Shown: piece after piece, positions 24,030-34,585 of the stretch
Layout: the number at the start of each line of letters is the position of its first letter
Position numbering within the stretch: position 1 is the first letter of the stretch
Origin: Arthrobacter sp. CAN_C5
GTDB taxonomy: Bacteria > Actinomycetota > Actinomycetes > Actinomycetales > Micrococcaceae
Direction: 5' to 3'
NCBI RefSeq assembly: GCF_017875735.1
Contig: NZ_JAGGMZ010000001.1
Span: 558,001 to 622,000 of the forward strand
Length of the DNA: 64,000 bases
Notes under the pieces: model-generated
Databases searched by the model: none
What the model was told of the DNA's origin: nothing
What the model saw: only the letters and a program-made list of their open reading frames with translations
Made by a program: the position numbers and the translations under genes

Positions 24030-24050
24030 CTTGAGTCCACTCGACTCAAG
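24030..24050. promoter_or_regulatory. HspR operator HAIR, perfect
   Basis: CTTGAGT-N7-ACTCAAG matches the HAIR consensus exactly. HspR, encoded at the end of this operon, binds such sites with DnaK as co-repressor. The site lies just upstream of the -35 of the dnaK promoter. Confidence 0.95.
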
Positions 24051-24056
24051 TTAAAT

Positions 24057-24084
24057 TTGACTCTCCCCCCACCGAGAGTACAGT
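24057..24084 (+). promoter_or_regulatory. dnaK promoter, TTGACT-N16-TACAGT
   Basis: TTGACT at 24057-24062 and TACAGT at 24079-24084 match a vegetative sigma promoter. It lies between two HAIR sites, and its -10 overlaps the first base pairs of the second, so HspR binding would exclude polymerase. Transcript leader about 90 bases to the dnaK ATG. Confidence 0.75.
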
Positions 24085-24103
24085 TGAGTGAAGAACGCTC
24101 AAG
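24083..24103. promoter_or_regulatory. HspR operator HAIR, second imperfect copy
   Basis: GTTGAGT-N7-GCTCAAG differs from the consensus in the first base of each arm as written. It lies 53 bp (about five helical turns) from the perfect site, which suits cooperative binding on one DNA face. Confidence 0.85.
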
Positions 24104-24170
24104 GTCCCGCTTTCAGACGAATAATCGTCAAACAAGGGGTCGAGTGATTCCCCTCATTACGGGCTGTTGA

Positions 24171-26081
<1,911 letters not shown>

Positions 26082-26083
26082 CC

Positions 26084-26797
26084 ATGCCGCACCACGGAAA
26101 CGAAGAAGAGCACCAGTCCGAACCGGTTAGCTTCCGCGACAAGCGGAAAATCGATCCAGAGACAGGCAAGGTCCGTGGGCAGCAGCAGGACGACGACGGC
26201 TCACAGGCTGGTCCCAGCGACCAGCCTGTTACCCCGGACTCTGTTCAGGATCCAGTCCAGGAAGCCGACGCCGACGCCGGAGAGCAGGCTGCCGACGGCA
26301 GCGACGCCCTGGCCCAGGCCGAAGCAATCCTGAACGGGATCGACGGCGAAGGGTTCACCGAACCCGCCGCCGAATCGGCCTCCAGCCTGGAGACCGAGCT
26401 GCGCACCGACCTGCAACGCCTTTCGGCCGAGTACGTCAACTACCGGAAACGTGTTGAACGTGACCGCGACGTGGCCCGGGACATGGCGGTCATCGGAGTG
26501 CTGAACTCGTTGATGCCCGTCCTGGACGACATCGACGCTGCCCGTCAACACGGTGACCTGGCCGACGGACCCTTCGCTGCGATCTCCACCAAACTGGAAA
26601 ACGCATTGAAGACCTACGGCCTGACCCGGATCGACGAGACCGGAGTGGAGTTCGACCCGAACATCCACGAGGCTCTCATCCAGCAGCCCAGTGCAGACGT
26701 GCAGTTCGACAGTGTCAGCCAGATCCTGCGGTCGGGTTACAAGAAGGGCGACCGCGTGCTGCGCGCAGCGCAGGTTATCGTCGCAGTACCTGAGTAG
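26084..26797 (+). CDS. grpE: Nucleotide exchange factor GrpE
   Basis: A 237-residue co-chaperone that releases ADP from DnaK. The first ~95 residues are acidic and disordered. The long helix follows (LETELRTDLQRLSAEYVNYRKRVERDRDV). The beta domain contains GVEFDPNIHEALIQQPSADVQFDSVSQILRSGYKKGDRVLRAAQVIVA, the GrpE signature. It starts 2 bp after dnaK. Its stop codon lies inside a long inverted repeat that separates it from dnaJ. Confidence 0.96.
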   Translation: MPHHGNEEEHQSEPVSFRDKRKIDPETGKVRGQQQDDDGSQAGPSDQPVTPDSVQDPVQEADADAGEQAADGSDALAQAEAILNGIDGEGFTEPAAESASSLETELRTDLQRLSAEYVNYRKRVERDRDVARDMAVIGVLNSLMPVLDDIDAARQHGDLADGPFAAISTKLENALKTYGLTRIDETGVEFDPNIHEALIQQPSADVQFDSVSQILRSGYKKGDRVLRAAQVIVAVPE

Positions 26798-26914
26798 TTG
26801 CTTGGCAAGCCGGAGCAGTGCCCGACCGGCGGCAACGAAATTTCATCGCTCGCAGAGCTCGCTTGAAATATTAAAGCCGCCGGGTCGGACACTGCTCCGG
26901 CTCCGTAACTACTC
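26792..26914. repeat. Long grpE-dnaJ intergenic inverted repeat including the grpE stop codon
   Basis: Arms at 26808-26833 and 26876-26902 pair over 25 bp with one mismatch and one bulged base. An outer pairing, GAGTAGTT (26792-26799) with AACTACTC (26907-26914), takes in the grpE stop (26795-26797). An inner ATTTCA/TGAAAT stem (26840-26845 and 26864-26869) sits in the 42-base loop. The whole can fold as a cruciform in DNA or a long RNA hairpin in the operon transcript. Confidence 0.85.
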
Positions 26915-26952
26915 ACCTATGCTTTGAATTCATATACGAAAGGGGACGCCAA

Positions 26953-27975
26953 TTGGCTAGTCAGGATTGGGTCGACAAGGATTTCTACAAGATTCTGGGT
27001 GTCCCCAAAGATGCATCCGCGGCCGACATCAAGAAGTCGTACCGGAAGCTGGCCCGCAAGCACCACCCGGACCAGAACCAGGCAACCGGCGGATCCGACA
27101 AGATGTTCAAGGACATCTCCGAGGCCTATTCGGTGCTGTCGGACCCCGAGGATCGCCAGCAGTATGACGCCATCCGGGCCATGGGCGGCGGCGCACGGTT
27201 CACCGCCGGCGGTCCCGGCGGTGGTGCGGGCGGAGCAGGTTTTGAGGACATCTTCGGCAACCTCTTCGGCCAGGGCGCAAGCCGTCCCGGCGCCGGCCGC
27301 CAACGCGGCGGTGGCGCCCCCAACTACGGCAACCTGCCACCCGAGTTCGCCGATCTTTTCGGTCAGGGCGGGGGAGGCGGTGGCTTCGGCCAGGGTGGCG
27401 GATTCCCCGGCGGCTACCAGCCCACCCCACGCAAGGGTGCCGACCGCACCGCGACCACCAGCATTTCCTTCGCCGGCTCCATCAACGGCACCACCATCGG
27501 GCTGCGTGAGCCGTCCGGTGAGGTGATCGACGTCCGCGTGCCAGCGGGTATCAAGGACGGTCAGAAGGTCCGCGTCCGAGGCAAAGGGCAGCCAGGTGCG
27601 GCAGGCAACGGTGACCTGATGGTCAGCGTCAGCGTCAAACCCCACCCGTTCTTCCAGCGCGACGGCGACAACATCCGGGTGCACGTTCCAGTGTCCTTCC
27701 CCGAGGCTGCCCGTGGCGCACAGATCGACGTGCCCACGCTCACCGGTGACATGGTCAAGGTCAAGGTTCCCGGCGGGACGCCATCCGGTCGCACCCTGCG
27801 CGTGAAGGGACGAGGGGTCTCCACCGCCAAGGCGACGGGTGATCTGCTGGTGACCATCGTCGTCGTCGTCCCCCAGAAGCTGAACAAAGATGCCGAGGCG
27901 GCCGTCGAAGCGTTTGCCGCCGCAACGGCCGACGCCAATCCACGGGCGGGTCTTGCCGCGAAGGCCAAACTCTAA
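26953..27975 (+). CDS. dnaJ: DnaJ-family co-chaperone without zinc finger (type II, DnaJ1/CbpA-like)
   Basis: A 340-residue Hsp40. The J domain at residues ~8-75 has the HPD motif in RKHHPDQNQ. Then comes a long Gly/Phe-rich linker ([34 protein letters not shown]). The substrate-binding domains follow directly. There are no CxxCxGxG repeats; Cys is absent. This is the usual form in the actinobacterial dnaK operon, where a second zinc-finger DnaJ is encoded elsewhere with hrcA. Start is TTG at 26953, preceded by AAAGGGGA. Confidence 0.95.
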   Translation: MASQDWVDKDFYKILGVPKDASAADIKKSYRKLARKHHPDQNQATGGSDKMFKDISEAYSVLSDPEDRQQYDAIRAMGGGARFTAGGPGGGAGGAGFEDIFGNLFGQGASRPGAGRQRGGGAPNYGNLPPEFADLFGQGGGGGGFGQGGGFPGGYQPTPRKGADRTATTSISFAGSINGTTIGLREPSGEVIDVRVPAGIKDGQKVRVRGKGQPGAAGNGDLMVSVSVKPHPFFQRDGDNIRVHVPVSFPEAARGAQIDVPTLTGDMVKVKVPGGTPSGRTLRVKGRGVSTAKATGDLLVTIVVVVPQKLNKDAEAAVEAFAAATADANPRAGLAAKAKL

Positions 27976-28003
27976 AGCCCAAACTGCCTGAAAGGAGGTC
28001 ACG

Positions 28004-28417
28004 ATGGCAATTGATGCAACCCTGCCCATCTATGTGATCTCCGTGGCCGCCGAGCTGGCGGACATGCACCCCCAGACGCTCCGGCAGTACGACCGGCTGG
28101 GGCTCGTCACCCCCAGCCGAGCCCCGGGCCGCGCCCGGCGCTACTCGCAGCGGGATGTCACCACGCTCCGTGAGGTGCAGCGGCTCTCCCAGGAGGGCGT
28201 CTCCCTGGAAGGGATCCGCCGCATCCTGCAGCTTGAGAACCAGGTGGCTGCGCTCCAGTATCGGGTACAGGAGCTGACCGACGAGCTGGCCGCCCGTCGT
28301 CGCCAGCCCGACGCCAGCAGGGTCTTCGCTGCCGGCCTCGCCGGCGACGTCGTCACCCTCTCGCGGGGGCAGCGCCCCCGCCCCCGCAGTCAGGCCATGG
28401 TCGTGTGGAGACCGTGA
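28004..28417 (+). CDS. hspR: Heat-shock repressor HspR (MerR family)
   Basis: A 137-residue MerR-type winged-helix protein: YVISVAAELADMHPQTLRQYDRLGLVTPSRAPGRARRYSQRDVTTLREVQRLSQEG. The R-x-Y-S segment is typical of the wing. A C-terminal coiled coil follows. HspR binds the HAIR sites upstream of dnaK and needs DnaK for tight binding. ATG has a near-perfect AAAGGAGGT. It is the last gene of the operon, 28 bp after dnaJ, and ends 12 bp before the convergent lacI-type gene. Confidence 0.96.
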   Translation: MAIDATLPIYVISVAAELADMHPQTLRQYDRLGLVTPSRAPGRARRYSQRDVTTLREVQRLSQEGVSLEGIRRILQLENQVAALQYRVQELTDELAARRRQPDASRVFAAGLAGDVVTLSRGQRPRPRSQAMVVWRP

Positions 28418-28429
28418 CCGCGGCCCGGG

Positions 28430-29443
28430 TTACATTGCTGGCGCGGCAGTACTCGACCGGATAATGAGCGCCGTTCGGGCAACGTGGTCGGTCGAACCAT
28501 AGGCATCCGGGTCCTGCAGGATCTCCAGGAGGCGTTCGACGGCGCGCTGGCCCTGTTCCCGCGGGAACTGGGCCACCGTGGTCAGCCCAAGAGCTTCCCC
28601 GAGCTCATGCCCGTCGATCCCGATCACCGAGATGTCCTCTGGGACGCGCAAGCCGAGCTCGCGCGCCGCGAGGATTGTGCCTATCGCCATCTCGTCTGAC
28701 GCGCAAAAGACCGCCGATGGAGTATCGCGAGGATAACCCAGGAGCTGCTTTGCCTGGGCATAACCCCCCTGAATGGTGAAGTCGGCGTCGACGCGCCAGG
28801 AGTCGACAATGTCCAGGTTCGCATTCCTCATGGCCGACTCATAGCCGTTCCTGCGGGTGCCGGAAACCCGGAAATCGTTCTCAAAAGCTTCGGCGCCACC
28901 AAGGTGGGCGATCCGCCGGTGCCCGAGCCTGATGAGGTGCTCCGTGGCGAGTCGGGCGATTTCACCCTCATTGACGCTGAAGGTCTCTGCCCCGGGAAGG
29001 GGCCCGCCGATGCCGACCACCGGCTTTCCTACGGCCAGGAGCTGATCCAATTCGCCACGGCCAAGTTCCAGGGAGACGGGAATCATCCCGTCACACCGCT
29101 GGCGTAAGAGGAAATCTGACAGGACGCGGTCGCGGTGGTCGGCGTCCTCGTTCAGGTTGTACAGCGTGAGGTCGTAGCCGGACGTGAGTAACGTTGCCGC
29201 AACGCTGTCGACTATTTGCGAGTAGTACCAGCGGGCCACCGACGGCACAACGACTCCCACATTGCGGTGACGGCCCGAGGCCAACGAGGACGCAGTCGAA
29301 CTCACTACGAAGCCGAGTTCTTTTGCGGCTCGCAGAACCCGAGCCCGGCTTCGCTCCGAAACCTGTCCCTTGCCGCTGAGCGCTCGTGACACGGTCGCGG
29401 TGGAGACCCCGGCGAGCTGGGCGACATCCTTGATGCCGGCCAT
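28430..29443 (-). CDS. LacI-family regulator of alpha-glucan locus
   Basis: A 337-residue repressor. The DNA-binding head is IKDVAQLAGVSTATVSRALSGKGQVSERSRARVLRAAKELGF, with a hinge helix (STASSLASGR). The periplasmic-binding-protein-like effector domain has GVVVPSVARWYYSQIVDSV at its start and ends GLTTVAQFPREQGQRAVERLLEIL. It lies downstream of the alpha-glucosidase gene on the same strand and presumably controls it and the divergent transport genes through GCAAGCG-type operators. Effector probably maltose, trehalose or a related sugar. Confidence 0.92.
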   Translation of the reverse strand: MAGIKDVAQLAGVSTATVSRALSGKGQVSERSRARVLRAAKELGFVVSSTASSLASGRHRNVGVVVPSVARWYYSQIVDSVAATLLTSGYDLTLYNLNEDADHRDRVLSDFLLRQRCDGMIPVSLELGRGELDQLLAVGKPVVGIGGPLPGAETFSVNEGEIARLATEHLIRLGHRRIAHLGGAEAFENDFRVSGTRRNGYESAMRNANLDIVDSWRVDADFTIQGGYAQAKQLLGYPRDTPSAVFCASDEMAIGTILAARELGLRVPEDISVIGIDGHELGEALGLTTVAQFPREQGQRAVERLLEILQDPDAYGSTDHVARTALIIRSSTAAPAM

Positions 29444-29500
29444 GGTCTCCCTCCCAGTGGATTTACTCGGTGCACCCCAGTTGGACTGTGCCTCCTTCGA

Positions 29501-31282
29501 TCATCGCGGAGTCGGCGCGAAAGTGCTATCCGGAGAGAGCATCAGCCAGACGCAGGCATTAGGTGGAAGCATTCGATTTTCCCCCGCTTCCGGTGTGCTG
29601 GCGACGATGATGGCACCCGGCGGAAGCGGAACCGCGAATTCACCCATGTTGAGAACCACCATCACTTCGCCGTTGAGGAACGCGACGGCGTCGGTCGTTT
29701 CGTACTCGCGGGACCAGCTCAGGGACCCGGCACCGAGCAGCAGATCACGCCGCAACTGGAGGGCCTCCCGATACAGGGAAAGCGTTGAGGTGGGGTCCAC
29801 CGACTGGCGGTCGCGGGCGTAGCTGGACCACTCCTCTGGCTGTGGCAACCAGGGGGTCGATGCTTCATCGGAAGCGCCCCCGTGGTTTGCCCCAAAACCA
29901 AACGTGGGCGTATCTGCGACCCACGGTAACGGAACCCGGCAGCCGTCACGGCCGAGCCGCTCGCCTCCGGTTCGGGCGAAGGTGGGGTCCTGTCGAGCAT
30001 CTTCAGGCATGGCAGTGTGGTCAGGCAGGCCAAGCTCCTCGCCCTGATACAGATAGATGCCTCCCGGTAAGGCGAACATCGCGAGGGAAGCAGCCCGGGC
30101 CCGGGCCAGTCCTATCGCGGTGTCGGGCTGCGCATCGGACCCTCCGATGCCGTCACCCCCACGGGGAGTACCCTCGGGGAGGCCGAAACGGCTCGCGTGC
30201 CGGACGACGTCGTGGTTGCTCAACACCCATGTGGTGGTCGCGTCGACTGCGTCGAAAGCGGACAACGAGGTCGAGATTACGTGGCGGAGGGAGTGAGCGT
30301 TCCAGGGGTGGTGGAGGTAAGCGAAGTTGAAGGCCTGGTGCATCTCGTCCGGGCGCACCCAATCGGTTAGCCGGGGCAGGGGGTCAATCGATGCTTCGGC
30401 GCAAAGGATTCGGTCGCCGTCGTACTCGGCGAGGATGCCACGCCACCGACGATAAATTTCATGGATCTCATCCTGCCCGAACATGGGCGCGTCCGAACCA
30501 GGGAATCCCTCCGAGGATCCGCCGTCGGCACGGCCGCCCCAGTCCGGCAAGCCCTTGGCCTTGATGAGGGCATGCGCCACGTCCACACGGAACCCGGCCA
30601 CACCGCGGTCCAGCCAGAAACGAAGAATCCGCTCGAACTCCTCCCGGACGGCTGGGTTGTCCCAATTGAAGTCGGGTTGGGAAGAATCGAAAAGGTGAAG
30701 ATACCACTGGCCCGGGGAGCCATCCGGGGCGGTGGTCCGCGTCCAGGCAGGGCCGCCGAAATGGGATTGCCAGTTGTTGGGGGGCTCGTCGCCGCCGCAG
30801 CCCGAGCCGTCACTGAAGATAAACATGGATCGCTCAGGCGAGCCGTCTGGAGCAGCTAACGCCGCCTGAAACAGTGCATGCTCACTGGAGCAATGGTTCG
30901 GTACAAGATCGACGATAATCCGGATCCCGAGACGGTCCGCACCGGCAACAAGGGCGTCGAAGTCCGCTAGCGTGCCAAACATCGGGTCGACATCACAGTA
31001 GTCAGCGACGTCGTAGCCGCCGTCGCGGTGGGGGGAGGGATAAAACGGGGATAGCCAAACAGCGTCGACGCTGAGCTCTGCCAGACGGTCCAATTCGGCC
31101 AGGACACCAGGAAGGTCCCCCGTGCCATCGCCGTTCGAGTCCCGGAACGAGCGCGGGTAGACCTGATAGATGACAGAGGAGCGCCACCACTCGGCATCCC
31201 CCCACGCAGCGTGCAATGGGTCGTGGAAGGAGGCAGGCGAGGACAGGCGATCGCTGCTCAGGACGGGAACAATCTCAGGCAT
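29501..31282 (-). CDS. GH13 alpha-glucosidase (oligo-1,6-glucosidase/trehalose-type)
   Basis: Cytoplasmic amylase-fold hydrolase, 593 residues from the ATG at 31282 (frame open to 31348). GH13 regions in order: DLVPNHCSSEH (I), GFRVDVAHALIKAKG (nucleophile Asp), ILCAEASIDP (acid/base Glu) and LSNHDVVRHASR (transition-state Asp). WWRSSVIYQVYPRSFRDSNGDGTGDL at the N-terminus and the QPDFNWDNPAV segment are typical of alpha-glucosidases releasing glucose from short oligosaccharides. It is divergent from the ABC transporter genes and followed by the LacI regulator, fitting intracellular breakdown of imported sugar. Confidence 0.9.
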   Translation of the reverse strand: MPEIVPVLSSDRLSSPASFHDPLHAAWGDAEWWRSSVIYQVYPRSFRDSNGDGTGDLPGVLAELDRLAELSVDAVWLSPFYPSPHRDGGYDVADYCDVDPMFGTLADFDALVAGADRLGIRIIVDLVPNHCSSEHALFQAALAAPDGSPERSMFIFSDGSGCGGDEPPNNWQSHFGGPAWTRTTAPDGSPGQWYLHLFDSSQPDFNWDNPAVREEFERILRFWLDRGVAGFRVDVAHALIKAKGLPDWGGRADGGSSEGFPGSDAPMFGQDEIHEIYRRWRGILAEYDGDRILCAEASIDPLPRLTDWVRPDEMHQAFNFAYLHHPWNAHSLRHVISTSLSAFDAVDATTTWVLSNHDVVRHASRFGLPEGTPRGGDGIGGSDAQPDTAIGLARARAASLAMFALPGGIYLYQGEELGLPDHTAMPEDARQDPTFARTGGERLGRDGCRVPLPWVADTPTFGFGANHGGASDEASTPWLPQPEEWSSYARDRQSVDPTSTLSLYREALQLRRDLLLGAGSLSWSREYETTDAVAFLNGEVMVVLNMGEFAVPLPPGAIIVASTPEAGENRMLPPNACVWLMLSPDSTFAPTPR

Positions 31283-31315
31283 GCCGACTATCCTAGACCG
31301 CAAACCCGCCGAAAG

Positions 31316-31330
31316 TGGAAGCGCTTGCCC
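31316..31330. promoter_or_regulatory. Candidate LacI-family operator near the alpha-glucosidase start
   Basis: GTGGAAGCGCTTGCC has the CG-centred palindrome GAAGCGCTTG typical of LacI/GalR sites. It lies about 35 bp upstream of the alpha-glucosidase ATG, positioned to block its transcription. Confidence 0.55.
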
Positions 31331-31402
31331 CGGCTCAGCCTGCGGCAACTCGGTTTAGGGTCGGATTCGCTCCTGGATTTTTCTGATAATTGGAATATTT
31401 TG

Positions 31403-31416
31403 TGCAAGCGTTTACA
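31403..31416. promoter_or_regulatory. LacI-family operator between the divergent glucan genes
   Basis: TGCAAGCGTTTACA is close to the general LacI/CcpA-type consensus TGNAANCGNTTNCA. It lies in the gap between the alpha-glucosidase and solute-binding protein genes, 85 bp from the first operator, so looping between sites is possible. Confidence 0.7.
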
Positions 31417-31437
31417 GTTGTGACTCTTATCACCAAC

Positions 31438-31451
31438 TGCCCAATTGGGCA
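31438..31451. repeat. 14-bp perfect palindrome in the leader of the sugar transporter operon
   Basis: TGCCCAATTGGGCA, flanked by CAAC on the left and GGTTG on the right, which extends the symmetry with a one-base offset. It lies 88 bp upstream of the solute-binding protein ATG. It may be an operator for a second regulator or an RNA hairpin. Confidence 0.6.
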
Positions 31452-31538
31452 GGTTGCTGGCATAGACATTTCCCGGTGAGCGGATATACCGCTCTGATGC
31501 CCGGGCACTGACCGAAGACGTTCACGAAAGGTACACCA

Positions 31539-32837
31539 ATGAAGGTGCGATCAACCCAGCCGATGCGTCGGCACAACCTAGTCACCGGACTACTGTCCGT
31601 TGCAGTCCTGGCCCTCACCGCCTGTGGCGGCGGAGCTTCCGAGTCAGCCGGAACCAGCAGCACCCCCGCCGCGGAAAACCTCTCAGAGGGGGGCGCCACG
31701 ACGCTCACCATGTGGGTTGACGCGGAGCGGGCGCCCGCCCTCGAGGAGATCACCGCTTCCTTCCAGGAGGACACCGGGATCGAAGTGAAGCTCGCGGTCA
31801 AGGATTTCGCCGCGGTACGTGATGACTTCATCACCCAGGTGCCTACCGGAAAGGGTCCGGACCTGATCGTTGGTCCGCATGACTGGTTGGGTACTTTCGT
31901 TCAGAACGGCGTGGTGGCACCGGTGGAACTCGGCGACAAAGCCGCCGAGTTCCAGGAATCCGCCATCCAGGCGATGACCTACGACGGCAGCGTCTACGGC
32001 GTCCCCTACGCGCTGGAGAATATTGCACTGCTGCGCAACACCGATCTGGTACCCGAGGCAGCAACCACCTTTGACGAGGTCATCGCGAACGGCGAGGCCG
32101 CCGTCGCCGCAGGCAACGCCGAATATCCCTTCCTGGTGGGCATGGATCCCAAGCAGGGCGATCCGTACCACCTGTATCCGCTGCAGACCTCAATGGGGGT
32201 CCCCGTCTTCGGCCAGAACGAGGATGGCAGCTACAACGCGGACGAACTGCTGTTGGGCGAGCCCAACGGCGTCGAGTTCGCGAAGAAGCTTGTCGAGTGG
32301 GGCGACGAAGGGTCGAAAATCATCAACTCGAACATCACCGGTGATATCGCGAAGGAGAAGTTCAACGCGGGCGAGTCGCCCTACTTCCTGACCGGTCCCT
32401 GGAACGTGCCTGATGCCCAGGCCGCAGGGTTGAACGTCGCTGTCGACAAGCTTCCCACCGTCGGGGAGGAAGACGCGCAGCCTTTCATCGGTGTCAATGG
32501 TTTCTTCATCTCCTCGAAGAGTGCCAACGCGCTCGCGGCGAATGAGTTTGCTGTCAACTACCTCAGTACCGAGGAAGCACAGGACGCTATGTACGCCGTC
32601 GGAGGACGTCCACCGGCCCTCAACGCCAGCTTCGACAAGGCTTCTTCTGATCCGATCGTTGCGGCGTTCGGCGAGATCGGAGCCAATGGTGTGCCGATGC
32701 CAGCGCTGCCGGAAATGCAGGCCGTCTGGGCTGACTGGGGAGCAACCGAGCTCGCTCTGATCAAGGGCAGCAGCGATCCTGAGGCTGCCTGGACCACCAT
32801 GGTCAGCAACATCGAAGAGAAGATCGCGGGGCAGTAA
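31539..32837 (+). CDS. Extracellular sugar-binding lipoprotein (maltose-type)
   Basis: Solute-binding protein of 432 residues, anchored as a lipoprotein. It has a basic N-terminus and hydrophobic stretch ending in LTAC (lipid-modified Cys29), then a Gly/Ser linker. The mature part has TMWVDAERAPALEEITASFQEDTGIEVKL and GKGPDLIVGPHDWLGTF, the opening of MalE-like (family 1) proteins, and YFLTGPWNVPDAQAAG. Its role is to deliver maltodextrin, maltose or a related glucan to the MalF/MalG permease. ATG preceded by GAAAGG. First gene of the plus-strand operon. Confidence 0.92.
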   Translation: MKVRSTQPMRRHNLVTGLLSVAVLALTACGGGASESAGTSSTPAAENLSEGGATTLTMWVDAERAPALEEITASFQEDTGIEVKLAVKDFAAVRDDFITQVPTGKGPDLIVGPHDWLGTFVQNGVVAPVELGDKAAEFQESAIQAMTYDGSVYGVPYALENIALLRNTDLVPEAATTFDEVIANGEAAVAAGNAEYPFLVGMDPKQGDPYHLYPLQTSMGVPVFGQNEDGSYNADELLLGEPNGVEFAKKLVEWGDEGSKIINSNITGDIAKEKFNAGESPYFLTGPWNVPDAQAAGLNVAVDKLPTVGEEDAQPFIGVNGFFISSKSANALAANEFAVNYLSTEEAQDAMYAVGGRPPALNASFDKASSDPIVAAFGEIGANGVPMPALPEMQAVWADWGATELALIKGSSDPEAAWTTMVSNIEEKIAGQ

Positions 32838-32843
32838 CAACAC

Positions 32844-32871
32844 GGCGCCCGTCCTTCAGCGGACGGGCGCC
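32844..32871 (+). terminator. Perfect 11-bp hairpin between binding-protein and permease genes
   Basis: GGCGCCCGTCC and its exact complement enclose a 6-base loop, 7 bp after the stop. No U-tract follows. In sugar ABC operons such a structure often lets the binding protein be made in excess by stabilising the upstream mRNA or causing partial termination. Confidence 0.7.
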
Positions 32872-32986
32872 ACCCCTGGCTGCTCCGGCAGCACCCTGTT
32901 CGCCGCAGGCCGGTGCCCTTCTCCGGTCCGCGGCGGATCATCTCACCGCAGCGGCCGCCCTCGGCCTATCAACGAAAGCCTTTTCG

Positions 32987-34585
32987 ATGTCTACTCTTGC
33001 CCCTCCCGACCGGTCAGCAACGCTGCCACGGAAGAAGCCCAGCTCGCACTCGGATTCCACCTTTGGGCTGCTGGTCAAAATTACGCTGCTCGGCCTGGTT
33101 GATGCCTTCGCCGTGTACGTCATGATTACGCTCTTCTTTCAGGAGAAGTGGCTGATCCTGATATTCGCCGCTGCGGTGACACTGCTCATTAACTGGATCT
33201 ATCTCAGGAAGGGCGGGCTACCGGCGAAGTACCTCGCACCGGGAATTTTTTTCCTGGTTCTCTTCCAGGTGTTCGTGATGCTGTACAGCGGGTACGTTGC
33301 GTTCACAAACTACGGCGACGGGCACAACAGCACCAAAGCCGACGCCGTGAGCGCCATCCAGTTATCGGCGCAGCAACGGGTGCCCGATTCGCCCGCCTAC
33401 CGTGTCTCCATCCTGGAGCGCGACGGCGAACTCCACCTTCTCGCCACCGATCCCGACGGCGATACTTCTGTTGGCGCCACTGGCTCGCCGCTCGAAGCCA
33501 CAGACGAAGCTGTTACGGATTCGACGGGTAGGGCGGTGGAACTGGAGGGGTACAGGACACTGGGCTTCGCTGAAATTCTCACCAACCAGGCGGACATCCT
33601 GGCCGTCACAGTCCCTTTCTCGAATGACCCCGAAGACGGCAGCCTCAAGACGAGTGATGGATCGAGTGCCTACGTCTACCGTCCCTCGCTCAGTTTTGAT
33701 GAGGCGACCAGTACGTTCACCAACCTCGAAACCGGAGCCACCTACACCGATTCGGGTGAGGGCTCGTTCACCTCGGCCGACGGTGAGCAGCTCAGTACCG
33801 GGTGGAAGGTGAACGTCGGGTTCGATAACTTCGCCAAGGCTTTCTCTGACCAGAACATCCGAGGACCGCTGGTGCAGGTGGTTCTCTGGACCTTCACCTT
33901 CGCGATCGTCTCCGTTCTCTCCACCTTCGCACTAGGGCTCTTCCTCGCCAACGCGTTCAATCTTTCCGACCTCCGCGGCAAACGGACCTATCGCATCCTG
34001 ATGATCCTTCCGTATGCCTTTCCGGCTTTCCTCGCCGGCCTCGTCTGGTCCGGACTGCTCAATCCGGAATTTGGTTTCGTCAACAACACCTTCTTTGGGG
34101 GAGCGGACATTCCGTGGCTGACCGATCCGTTGCTGGCGAAGGTCAGCGTGCTCGTCGTCAACCTGTGGCTCGGTTTCCCGTACATGTTCCTGGTCTGCAC
34201 GGGCGCTCTACAATCCTTGCCCGAGGAGGTCAACGAGGCGGCCCGCATGGACGGTGCCTCGGCCTGGCGGACCTTCACCGCCATCAAGCTGCCGCTCCTT
34301 CTCGTCTCGGTGGCGCCGCTGCTCATCGCGAGCTTTGCTTTCAATTTCAACAATTTCAATGTCATCTACATGCTGACCGACGGCGGGCCCCGCTTCGACA
34401 ATACGACGGCGAATGTCGGGCACACCGACATCCTCATCACGATGGTCTACGAGATCGCCTTCGGCACCGGGGTAGGCCGTGACTATGGCCTGGCCAGCGC
34501 CCTATCCATCATCATCTTCATCATTGTCGCCGTGATCTCGGCCATCAGCTTCCGGCAGACCAAGGCATTAGAGGACATCAACTGA
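32987..34585 (+). CDS. malF: Sugar ABC transporter permease, MalF type
   Basis: Membrane subunit of 532 residues. Three N-terminal helices come first. Then follows a ~185-residue extracellular insert (residues ~110-290, polar, with TDSTGRAVELEGYRTLG), comparable to the P2 loop of E. coli MalF. The core helices come next, with the EAA loop EEVNEAARMDGASAWRTFTAIKLPLL that docks with the ATPase. The long insert usually interacts with the binding protein. No ATP-binding subunit gene is nearby, so a shared MsiK-like ATPase elsewhere is likely. ATG at 32987; overlaps malG by 1 bp. Confidence 0.92.
   Translation: MSTLAPPDRSATLPRKKPSSHSDSTFGLLVKITLLGLVDAFAVYVMITLFFQEKWLILIFAAAVTLLINWIYLRKGGLPAKYLAPGIFFLVLFQVFVMLYSGYVAFTNYGDGHNSTKADAVSAIQLSAQQRVPDSPAYRVSILERDGELHLLATDPDGDTSVGATGSPLEATDEAVTDSTGRAVELEGYRTLGFAEILTNQADILAVTVPFSNDPEDGSLKTSDGSSAYVYRPSLSFDEATSTFTNLETGATYTDSGEGSFTSADGEQLSTGWKVNVGFDNFAKAFSDQNIRGPLVQVVLWTFTFAIVSVLSTFALGLFLANAFNLSDLRGKRTYRILMILPYAFPAFLAGLVWSGLLNPEFGFVNNTFFGGADIPWLTDPLLAKVSVLVVNLWLGFPYMFLVCTGALQSLPEEVNEAARMDGASAWRTFTAIKLPLLLVSVAPLLIASFAFNFNNFNVIYMLTDGGPRFDNTTANVGHTDILITMVYEIAFGTGVGRDYGLASALSIIIFIIVAVISAISFRQTKALEDIN

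Noticed and set aside
23804-24049. 81-codon minus-strand frame with repeated GPAGT
   Set aside because: It runs across the HAIR operator and a GC-rich tandem repeat; the amino-acid repeat is simply the DNA repeat read through.
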